Source: Actinomycetota bacterium
Lineage (GTDB): Bacteria; Actinomycetota; Thermoleophilia; BMS3ABIN01
NCBI GenBank assembly: GCA_023382335.1
Contig: JAMCPM010000011.1
Location: 315,229-379,228 of the forward strand
Length of the DNA stretch: 64,000 bases
Reading direction: 5' to 3'
The notes under the pieces were generated by a model, which made no database searches, was not told the origin of the DNA, and saw nothing but the letters and a program-made list of their open reading frames with translations. This document shows positions 50,820 through 58,291 of this stretch, one piece after another (within the stretch, counting starts at the first letter, position 1; each line of letters begins with the position of its first letter). Made by a program: the position numbers and the translations under genes.

Positions 50820-51960
50820 GCCTGTACCTCCTGTCGCCGATCAGTTTACTGCGCACGTGAATACTCTCAAGAAGGCCGATGGCAAGCAAGTTGGCCACCA
50901 TCGAGCTCCCGCCGTAGCTGACAAAGGGAAGCGGGATGCCCGTAATCGGCATGATGCCGATGGTCATGCCAATGTTAACAAAAACCTGAAACAGCAGCAT
51001 ACTGACGATGCCGCCGGCGATGATGCTGCCAAAAAGGCTCTCGGAGATGATGGCGATCCGGAGCCCTCGCCAGATGACGAGCACATACAGCGCCAGCAAC
51101 ACGGCGATGCCGATGAAGCCCAGCTCCTCGCCGAGCACGGAAAAAACAAAGTCGGTGTGATGTTCCGGCAGGAAATTCAGCTGTGTCTGGGTTCCCTGGA
51201 AAAGACCCTTGCCGGCCATCAGGCCGGAGCCGATGGCGATCTTCGACTGCAGCAGGTGGTATCCGGTGCCGCCGGGATCGTTGTCGGGATGCAGGAAGAC
51301 CAGCAGGCGGTCGATCTGGTAGGGCTTGAGGATCTGTATCCCCACCGTCGGCAAAACCTGGATGACCATTGCCAGCGAGCCTCCCACCGCGGCGCCGATA
51401 ACGCCGAAATGCAGCCAGCGGGTCCCATAGACGAACAGCACGGCGATGGTCACGGCCGCCAGCACCAGGGCCGTACCAAAATCGGGCTGGATGAAGACAA
51501 GCATCGCCGGCACGGCGGCCAGGCCGATCGTGCGCAGTGTCGTCTGCGCCTCGAGGTCGCCGCGGGGCCGCTCGGAGAGATAGGCCGCCAGAACCACGAT
51601 CATGCCCACCTTGGCCATCTCCGAAGGCTGCAGGTTGAAGAATCCCAGCGGGATCCAGCGGTTCGAGCCTTTGGCCTCGACGCCGATGACGAACACCAGC
51701 AGGATCAGCCCGAGAATGCCAAAGTATATGTGCTGGCGATAGTTTCTGAGGCCTCGGAAATCCATGAAGGCGGCAACCCCGAGAAGCACGGTGCCGAGCG
51801 CCGCGGCCACCAGCTGTATTTTGACATAATAGAACGGGCTTGGCAGATTGGGATCGGAATGGGTGGCGCTGTAAATGATCAGCGAGCCATATGCCACCAG
51901 GCCGGCCACCGCCGCCAGCAAGGCATAATCGAAATGTCTCAGATAAGTGCGGAATTCCAT
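50800..51960 (-). CDS. rodA: peptidoglycan glycosyltransferase RodA
   Basis: A 386-residue SEDS-family protein with about ten membrane helices. Signatures include W-I-P-L-G-F-F-N-L-Q-P-S-E-M-A-K, Q-P-D-F-G-T-A, E-L-G-F-I-G and G-I-P-L-P-F-V-S-Y-G-G-S-S. It polymerises glycan strands with the PBP2 encoded just upstream (three-base gap). Part of the mreBCD-mrdA-rodA operon. Confidence 0.94.
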   Translation of the reverse strand: MEFRTYLRHFDYALLAAVAGLVAYGSLIIYSATHSDPNLPSPFYYVKIQLVAAALGTVLLGVAAFMDFRGLRNYRQHIYFGILGLILLVFVIGVEAKGSNRWIPLGFFNLQPSEMAKVGMIVVLAAYLSERPRGDLEAQTTLRTIGLAAVPAMLVFIQPDFGTALVLAAVTIAVLFVYGTRWLHFGVIGAAVGGSLAMVIQVLPTVGIQILKPYQIDRLLVFLHPDNDPGGTGYHLLQSKIAIGSGLMAGKGLFQGTQTQLNFLPEHHTDFVFSVLGEELGFIGIAVLLALYVLVIWRGLRIAIISESLFGSIIAGGIVSMLLFQVFVNIGMTIGIMPITGIPLPFVSYGGSSMVANLLAIGLLESIHVRSKLIGDRRYRRAQTTA

Positions 51961-51963
51961 GGG

Positions 51964-53895
51964 CTAGTTGCTCGGCGGCGCGTTGGTCTGGGCCGCGATC
52001 TGCGCCGGCGTCGGCGGGGCCGCCTGCGGATAGAGCGCCTCCAGGATCTTCCTGACGGCCGGCGCCGCCGAAGCGCTGCCGCCGCCCCCCTGCTCGATCT
52101 GCACCACGACGACGTACTTGGGATCACTGGCCGGAGCATATGCCGCATACCAGGCGTAATCGGTCTTGCCGGCCACCTGGGCGGTGCCGCTCTTGCCGGC
52201 TATCTGCGGCTGGAACCCGTTGAACACGTCCCCGATCGCCGAATCGGACTGGGCCGCCCCGATAAGCGCCTGGTGGATGTCATCCATGTAAGCCGGTGAG
52301 ATGGGCAGATCGCTCTCGAACTCAGGTTGCCATTCCTTGAGCACTTCGCCCGTGACCGGATCCTCCACCCTCAGTCCGACATGGGGTTTCATCATGCGGC
52401 CGTTGTTGGCGATGCCGGAGTAGACCTGGGCCATCTGCAGCGGCGTTGCCAGCATGTCGCCCTGGCCGATGGCCATGTTGACACTGTTGCCGGGCAGCCA
52501 CATCTTGTCGATCTCCGTCTGGCCCATTTCCTGTTTCCAGACGGGATCGGGCACGCGCCCGCTGGCTTCGCCCGGGAGGTCGATGCCGGTCGGCGCGCCG
52601 AGGCCCATCAGCCGGGCCCATTTTTGCATTCCCTGATTATTGTTGGCCTGATAGAAACGATAGCCCACGTTGTAGAAATACGTATCGCACGACATGACGA
52701 TCGCCCGGCGCAGGTCGACCACTCCCAGAGCGGACCAGTCATGGAAGACGACGTTGTCGTCCCCCGGGACGGTCCAGGTGCCGGTGCTGTTGAATGTCTC
52801 CAGAGGCGTCACCATGCCCTCCTGCAGTCCGGCGAGCGCAGTAACGACCTTGAAGGTCGAGCCCGGAGCATACTGTCCCTGGATTGCGCGGTTGAGCAGT
52901 GCGTCACCCGTGTTATCCGAAGAGAGCTGCTGGTAGTCCTGATCGCTCATGCCGCCGACCCAGACCTTGGGATCGTACGTAGGCGCGCTGGCCATCGCCA
53001 GCACCTCGCCGGTCTTCGGATCCATCACCACCGCCGAGCCGCCGGTGGCGGGATAGTTCTTGGAATGCGCGAGGTTGATGCCGTAATTGAGGCCGTCCTC
53101 GGTCGCCTTCTGGATCTTACTGTCGATGGTCAGCATGACGTTGTCGCCTGGAGTCGAGCTGGTGCTGCCCAGCACCTGCTTGGGGCGGCCGGCTGCATCG
53201 ACCTCCACCTGCTGGCCGCCGTCCTTGCCCTTGAGCCAGTTGTCGAACTGGTACTCGACGCCGTCCTTGCCGATCTCGTCGCCTGCTTTGTAATTGGTGT
53301 AGCGCGGTTCTGTGAGCTCCTCCTGATCGATCTGTCCGACATGCCCGAGTATATGCGCCGCTTCGGTGCCGCCTGGATAGCTCCGCAGGGGCAGCTTCTT
53401 GATATCCACGCCGGGGTAATAGAGCGGGATGCGCTCGATCAGGTAACTCTTCATGTCCTGGGTGATGTCCTTCTTGACCACCACCGAGCTATAAGTGTCC
53501 TCGGAATGCTGGTCGAGCTTCGACTGGATGTCCTCATAGGGCATGCCGATGATCTTGCCCAGGTCGGTGAGCTCTTTCTGGGGATCCTTGAGCGCTGACG
53601 GGAAGACCGTCACCGCCAGGCCGGCGCGGTTCTCCACGACCGGCACCTTGTTGCGGTCATAGATGATGCCGCGCGGCGCCTCGTCGATGATGAAGCGGGA
53701 ACGGTTGTTCTCAGCCATGGCGACGTACTGGTCGCCCGAGAGGATCTGCAGGAACCAGATACGGAAGATGAGCACGGCGAACAGCAGCACGGCCATGCCG
53801 CCCAGAACTCCCACCCTGATGGCGACGGAGGGCTGCCTGCGATCGTTCTTCTTGCGCGGCTTACTGTTCAGAAAAGAGCCCAGTCCGCTTCTCAC
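51964..53895 (-). CDS. mrdA: penicillin-binding protein 2
   Basis: A 643-residue class B PBP: a basic cytoplasmic start, one membrane helix, a dimerisation/pedestal domain (about 60-260) and the transpeptidase domain. Active-site motifs are S-T-F-K, S-C-D and K-S-G-T-A. A Pro/Ala-rich end follows. It cross-links the wall during elongation with RodA. Its start overlaps the mreD end by 35 bases. Confidence 0.94.
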   Translation of the reverse strand: MRSGLGSFLNSKPRKKNDRRQPSVAIRVGVLGGMAVLLFAVLIFRIWFLQILSGDQYVAMAENNRSRFIIDEAPRGIIYDRNKVPVVENRAGLAVTVFPSALKDPQKELTDLGKIIGMPYEDIQSKLDQHSEDTYSSVVVKKDITQDMKSYLIERIPLYYPGVDIKKLPLRSYPGGTEAAHILGHVGQIDQEELTEPRYTNYKAGDEIGKDGVEYQFDNWLKGKDGGQQVEVDAAGRPKQVLGSTSSTPGDNVMLTIDSKIQKATEDGLNYGINLAHSKNYPATGGSAVVMDPKTGEVLAMASAPTYDPKVWVGGMSDQDYQQLSSDNTGDALLNRAIQGQYAPGSTFKVVTALAGLQEGMVTPLETFNSTGTWTVPGDDNVVFHDWSALGVVDLRRAIVMSCDTYFYNVGYRFYQANNNQGMQKWARLMGLGAPTGIDLPGEASGRVPDPVWKQEMGQTEIDKMWLPGNSVNMAIGQGDMLATPLQMAQVYSGIANNGRMMKPHVGLRVEDPVTGEVLKEWQPEFESDLPISPAYMDDIHQALIGAAQSDSAIGDVFNGFQPQIAGKSGTAQVAGKTDYAWYAAYAPASDPKYVVVVQIEQGGGGSASAAPAVRKILEALYPQAAPPTPAQIAAQTNAPPSN

Positions 53896-54454
53896 CTCCC
53901 AGCAACCAGCGGCTGACGACGAAGATCGGCGCGGCCAGCAGAGCGTTCAGTATCGCCGTGGGCAGCACGATCCGCAGCAGGACGAACCCCGCCGAGGCCT
54001 CAACCCCCAGCAGGAACATGATCATGGCATGCAGCACCTGCACCACCGCGGTGCAGACAAAGACTATCAGGACGGGCGGGAACCACGAGTCGGGGTCGAC
54101 CCCTTCGGCGTAGCGCCCGCTGAAATACCCGGCCAGGGTGAACAGGAAAGAGGAGATCCCCAGAGTCTGGAACAGGGCGATGTCGATGAGAAGCCCGGTC
54201 GCGAAGCCGACAGTGGCGCCCCAGACCGGGCCGCGCATCATCGCCAGGCAGATGACGATGACCATGGCCACATCGGGCTTGGCTCCCAGCACGGTCAGAT
54301 AAGGCGCCGCCGATGTCTGCACCACCACCGCGCCGATGACCAGCAGGAAGACCTTCAGGGGAAAATAGGGGCTGTCCTGCTTGGTCACGTGCATGGAGGA
54401 ATCCTCGTTGCGATGCAGGATCTTCAGACGTTTCTTTTTGACCGGCCTGGCCAC
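53861..54454 (-). CDS. mreD: rod shape-determining protein MreD
   Basis: A 197-residue membrane protein with five or six helices, a basic N-terminus and the MreD-like pattern K-P-D-V-A-M-V-I-V-I-C-L-A...G-A-T-V-G-F-A-T-G-L-L-I-D. Identification rests on family pattern and on its place between mreC and mrdA. It helps anchor the elongasome. Confidence 0.88.
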   Translation of the reverse strand: MARPVKKKRLKILHRNEDSSMHVTKQDSPYFPLKVFLLVIGAVVVQTSAAPYLTVLGAKPDVAMVIVICLAMMRGPVWGATVGFATGLLIDIALFQTLGISSFLFTLAGYFSGRYAEGVDPDSWFPPVLIVFVCTAVVQVLHAMIMFLLGVEASAGFVLLRIVLPTAILNALLAAPIFVVSRWLLGGEKRTGLFSEQ

Positions 54455-54492
54455 GTCAGCAACCCATCCTTTTTTGGGAACACCATGGCACG

Positions 54493-55362
54493 TCAGGAAC
54501 CCGGGTCAACCAGCGGCGCCTGATCGGCTCCCGCCGGCGGGATCAGCACGCTGACTTCTTCCAGCCTGCCGAAATCCACAAAGGGCGTAATCGATACGCT
54601 CTTGAAATATTCGATCTCCTGGTCGGCGGTCTCGTCGACGACGCCGATCTGGATTCCCTTGACGAAAAGCTTGCCGCTTCCGGACGTCACCACGACGTCA
54701 TTCTTCTGCACCTTCTGGTCCTTGTCGACGAAGTCCATCTCCAGCAGCCCGTTGATGCTGCCCTTGACCGTGCCAGTGGCGGTGCCGGTCTGCAGCTTGG
54801 ATTCCACATGGCTGTTCTGATCGATGATCAGCAGGACCTGCGCCGAGTTGGTGGTGACCGCGGAGATCTGGCCCACCAGCCCCTGGCCGCTGACCACGGT
54901 CTGGCCGAGCTGCACGCCGGCGTCAGTGCCGCGGTTGATGGTGATGGTCGCGTTCCAGGCCGAGCCCGAGCGCCCGATCACGCGTGAAGTCACAAAGGTA
55001 TAGTCCTTGGGGAAGGAAGGCTGGTTGACGAAGCCGAGCATCTCGCGCAGCCGCTTGTTCTCGTCGGCCTGTTCGCGCAGGGAGACCACCTCGGTGCGCA
55101 GCTGGTCCGACTCCTGGCGCAGGTGCTCGTTCTCGCTCTGTGCCGAGAAGAGCCCGCTCACCCATTCATAGGAATTGCGGAAAGGATCCAGCGCCGAGGA
55201 GATTCCGGATTCGATGGGAGAGATGACTCTGAGGCCGCCGCGCTGGGTCGAGTGAAGAACACCGCCCATGGGTTCGCGGAAGTACCATGTTAGCATTGCC
55301 ATGGATACCAGCAGCAGGGCCGCCAGCACCGCTTGACGTTTGACTACTGTCTTGCGGGCCAA
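54493..55362 (-). CDS. mreC: rod shape-determining protein MreC
   Basis: A 289-residue protein: one N-terminal membrane helix, a coiled coil (about 75-110, E-N-E-H-L-R-Q-E-S-D-Q-L-R-T-E-V), and two beta domains with V-I-G-R-S-G-S-A-W, I-N-R-G-T-D-A-G-V and V-V-T-S-G-x-G-x-L-F. It forms the periplasmic scaffold that activates PBP2/RodA. Confidence 0.92.
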   Translation of the reverse strand: MARKTVVKRQAVLAALLLVSMAMLTWYFREPMGGVLHSTQRGGLRVISPIESGISSALDPFRNSYEWVSGLFSAQSENEHLRQESDQLRTEVVSLREQADENKRLREMLGFVNQPSFPKDYTFVTSRVIGRSGSAWNATITINRGTDAGVQLGQTVVSGQGLVGQISAVTTNSAQVLLIIDQNSHVESKLQTGTATGTVKGSINGLLEMDFVDKDQKVQKNDVVVTSGSGKLFVKGIQIGVVDETADQEIEYFKSVSITPFVDFGRLEEVSVLIPPAGADQAPLVDPGS

Positions 55363-55384
55363 GATAAAACCTTAAGTATTGAGC

Positions 55385-56389
55385 CTAAAATCGTCTTTTC
55401 GATTTGGCGTGTCGGGAGGACTTGTGCAGCGCCTCGAATTCCTCCAGCGAACGCCCGGAGCCCACCGCCACACAGGTGAGCGGGGACTCGGCCAGATGGA
55501 TCGGCATGCCGGTCTCCTCGCGCAGCCGTTCGGCCAGGCCCTGCAGCAGCGAACCGCCGCCGGCCAGCATGACGCCCCTGTCCATGATGTCACTGGCCAG
55601 TTCGGGCGGAGTCTTGTCGAGCGTGGTCCTGAGGGCGTCGATGATCGATGACACCGGCTCGGCCAGGGCCTCCCGGATCTCTTCCGACGTCAGCACGATG
55701 GTCTTGGGCAGGCCGGTCACGAGATCGCGTCCACGGATCTCCGCCTGCTCTTCTTCCTTCAAAGGATAGGCGGAGCCGATCTCCAGCTTGAGCTCCTCAG
55801 CCGTCTGGCTTCCTATCATCAGTTTGTACTCTTTCTTGACGTGCGCCATGATCGCTTCGTCCATCTCGTCGCCGCCAACACGGATCGACTGTGATGTCAC
55901 GATGCCTCCCAGCGATATCACGGCCACCTCGCTGGTGCCGCCGCCGATGTCGACGATCATGTTCCCGGTCGGCTCGCTGACCGGCAGGCCGGCCCCGATC
56001 GCCGCCGCCATCGGTTCCTCGATGAGATAACAAAGGCGGGCGCCGGCCGAGAGCGTAGCTTCCTCGACGGCGCGCTTTTCCACTCCGGTTACTCCGGAGG
56101 GAACACAGACCACCACGCGCGGATGCGCCCAGCGGTTCTGATGGACTTTCTGGATGAAATGGCGCAGCATCTGCTCGGTGACATCGAAGTCGGCGATGAC
56201 ACCATCCTTGAGGGGACGGATGGCGCTGATGGTTCCAGGTGTGCGGCCCAGCATGCGCTTGGCCTCGGCTCCGACGGCGTGCACCTCGCCGGTGCGCTGA
56301 TCGATCGCCACCACCGAAGGTTCGCTGAGGACGATGCCCCGGCCCCGCACATATACAAGCGTATTGGCGGTGCCAAGATCCACGGCCAT
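55385..56389 (-). CDS. mreB: rod shape-determining protein MreB
   Basis: An actin-like ATPase with A-V-D-L-G-T-A-N-T (phosphate 1), D-I-G-G-G-T-S-E (phosphate 2) and A-G-G-G-S-L-L-Q (adenosine). The ATG at 56389 is the first standard start, but the frame continues upstream with a conserved F-G-G-R-D before it. A strong AAGGAG (56437-56442) lies five bases before an in-frame ATC at 56429-56431, so the true protein probably starts there. Promoter at 56609-56636. Confidence 0.93.
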   Translation of the reverse strand: MAVDLGTANTLVYVRGRGIVLSEPSVVAIDQRTGEVHAVGAEAKRMLGRTPGTISAIRPLKDGVIADFDVTEQMLRHFIQKVHQNRWAHPRVVVCVPSGVTGVEKRAVEEATLSAGARLCYLIEEPMAAAIGAGLPVSEPTGNMIVDIGGGTSEVAVISLGGIVTSQSIRVGGDEMDEAIMAHVKKEYKLMIGSQTAEELKLEIGSAYPLKEEEQAEIRGRDLVTGLPKTIVLTSEEIREALAEPVSSIIDALRTTLDKTPPELASDIMDRGVMLAGGGSLLQGLAERLREETGMPIHLAESPLTCVAVGSGRSLEEFEALHKSSRHAKSKRRF

Positions 56390-56727
56390 GTCACGCCCGC
56401 CGAAACCGGCGAAATAAGCTAGAAAACTGATAAGAACTCCTTTTCGAAACCTTCCGGGGCTGCGCAGGTTCCTATGGTAACAAAGAGGGGGCGTTATTTC
56501 CTAACGCCGAAACGCCTGTCTCAAGCGCGACGCCGGATCCTTGCGCCCCCGAAATACCCCCGAAATGCCCGATATTGCAGCAAATATGGACTCCATCAGG
56601 AGCACGTCATTATATACCAAATAGTTTGGAGGGCAAAACCCGGAGGCTCAATCCATAAAGCATAGGTTGAGTGTTAAGCTGCCGGTACGAACCCCGGCTT
56701 GAGGTTTTAGAGGTTGATCGCCGGGCT
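56390..56727 (-). promoter_or_regulatory. mreB leader and the gap before the beta-helix gene
   Basis: The first 42 bases are probably the mreB N-terminus. The leader, transcribed from about 56602, can form hairpins: GGCGTTA/TAACGCC (near 56486-56504) inside a longer G-rich/C-rich pairing. Closer to the beta-helix stop a CTCAACC/GGATTGAG hairpin (near 56653-56676) lacks a T-run. No ORF is convincing. Confidence 0.4.
56609..56636 (-). promoter_or_regulatory. mreB operon promoter
   Basis: Minus strand TTGCCC (56631-56636), 16-base spacer, TATAAT (56609-56614). Confidence 0.55.
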
Positions 56728-58074
56728 CTAGGGATACGTGTAAGAGGTGCCGGAGCCGTCGCTGGCGCTCACGGTCATGCTCGACCGCCAGCTTCCGGTG
56801 TTTTCAGGTATCTGATACCTGAGAGTGAAGACTGCCGAAGACAGCGGCTCGATATCCGCCGCCGGTGAAGGCAGCGCCGTCAACAGGGTAACACCGTCGG
56901 TATTCGTGTTTCCTGTCAACCTGGCGCCGAAGGCCTTGGTCGTGCCGTTGTTAGCCAGCGTCCAGTCGACAGTCAGTTCCCTGAAGACGTAATCCGCGTA
57001 CGAAGCCCAGTGAGCCGAGGGCACTTTGAGAGCGAGCGCCGGCTTGGCGATCGCCGTGGTCCAGCCGTTGGCCGTTGTCCATGGCAGGTTGTCCTGGCCG
57101 CCGCTCAAGATGTATGCCGCGTCGCAAAACACGTCACCGTTGAGGTTGTTGCAACCAGTGGCGGGCGAGTCGTAATCGCTCCAGTAGTTGCCGCCGTTAG
57201 GCGCGTCCATGTTGAAGCTGTTGCCGCTGCTGACGCCGGTCACCACAGCCTGAGTAGGATTGTTGACAAAGTTGTTGCGATGTATGGTATTGCCGGCCGA
57301 ATCCATGATGCTGATTCCATCGACGATATTGCTTTCGATCCAGTTCTCGAAAATCGAGTTGCCGTTCGCGCCTGACTGCAGCAGGATCCCATCTCCCCAG
57401 GCTGCCTCCGCCAGCCCGTTGGCGCTGATGGTGTTGCCGGTGATGACGTTGTTGGAGGAGCCGATCGCTTCGATGCCGCAGTTGTAATTGGCGACCAGGT
57501 TGTTGCCCAGCAGCACGTTGCCGTCGGAGCCTTCAAGCCTGATGCCGTCTCCGGCGAAGGGGCCGCCCGGCACACTCACGGGGAGGCCGCTGAAGAGAGC
57601 ATTGACGTACGACACCATGTTGCCACTGGAGCCCTGCAGATAGACGCCGTAGAACATCCCCTGGATATTCAGATTCTCGATGGTGACACCGGTGCGGTTG
57701 GCCACATTGACGCCGATGACGCCGGCGGTGGCGAAAGGGCCGATGGTGTGCGCGGCTCCGTCGAGAGTCACGCCGTCGCTGTCGATTTCGATGCCTACGG
57801 CGTAGTCATCGACCAGAATATCGCGGGAAAGGGTGCATTTGTGCGCGCCGGCATTCCAGACGCCGACCGCGGGACAATCGCCGCCGGTCGAATCATCGAT
57901 TATATGGATAGTCGGATCGGCCACCGCCAGTGAACCAAGGGCGATGCCGGACGTGAACTGTACGGGAACCAGGAATACCAGCAGAGAAAAAGCGAGGACC
58001 GCGAGCATGACGCCCACACGAAAAGAAGACTGCCTGCCGGCAAATGTGCCGGGATACGCTCTTGGACCCTTCAC
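56728..58074 (-). CDS. secreted right-handed beta-helix protein
   Basis: A 448-residue exported protein: a signal-anchor-like N-terminus, a NosD-like parallel beta-helix of about 220 residues (repeated G-V-T-I-E-N-L-N-I, N-V-I-T-G-N-T-I, N-S-I-F-E-N-W and N-N-F-V-N-N turns), then a linker and a C-terminal domain (about 355-448) ending Y-T-Y-P. The C-terminal domain is shared with the protein at 58283. A T-x-G-G-D-C-P...G-V-W...C-T-L pattern precedes the helix in both. It is probably a surface or matrix protein. Confidence 0.85.
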   Translation of the reverse strand: MKGPRAYPGTFAGRQSSFRVGVMLAVLAFSLLVFLVPVQFTSGIALGSLAVADPTIHIIDDSTGGDCPAVGVWNAGAHKCTLSRDILVDDYAVGIEIDSDGVTLDGAAHTIGPFATAGVIGVNVANRTGVTIENLNIQGMFYGVYLQGSSGNMVSYVNALFSGLPVSVPGGPFAGDGIRLEGSDGNVLLGNNLVANYNCGIEAIGSSNNVITGNTISANGLAEAAWGDGILLQSGANGNSIFENWIESNIVDGISIMDSAGNTIHRNNFVNNPTQAVVTGVSSGNSFNMDAPNGGNYWSDYDSPATGCNNLNGDVFCDAAYILSGGQDNLPWTTANGWTTAIAKPALALKVPSAHWASYADYVFRELTVDWTLANNGTTKAFGARLTGNTNTDGVTLLTALPSPAADIEPLSSAVFTLRYQIPENTGSWRSSMTVSASDGSGTSYTYP

Positions 58075-58164
58075 CCAATACCCCTTCCAAACCCGTTAAT
58101 GGATGACCTGCCCGGGGCGCGAACGTGACTACCGGATTCGCCCGCCCGATGAACAAGTTATGTA

Positions 58165-58193
58165 ACTTTATTGCGAAGGCGCATAAATGTCAA
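58165..58193 (-). promoter_or_regulatory. promoter of the 56728 beta-helix gene
   Basis: Minus strand TTGACA (58188-58193), 17-base spacer, TAAAGT (58165-58170). Same boxes and spacing as at 61109-61137. Confidence 0.7.
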
Positions 58194-58227
58194 CAGTTTA
58201 AGTCAACTTTATACTCTGCCAAGCAGC

Positions 58228-58291
58228 GCGCAGACAGCGCTACAGATACTGTTGGCAGCGCTACGAATACGCGCTGGCAGCGTTACGGATA
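58228..58291. repeat. 21-22-bp tandem repeat across the beta-helix gene stop
   Basis: Three degenerate copies (about 58228-58248, 58249-58269, 58270-58291). Reading the minus strand each begins TAT-CNG/TCG-TAR then CGCTG; the first copy supplies the real stop TAA and the other two carry TAG at the same place. Confidence 0.7.

Noticed and set aside
56640-56700. Cyclic-di-GMP riboswitch near the beta-helix gene
   Set aside because: A few bases recall the motif, but the two-stem architecture and conserved joining sequences cannot be formed, and it lies downstream of the gene, not before it.
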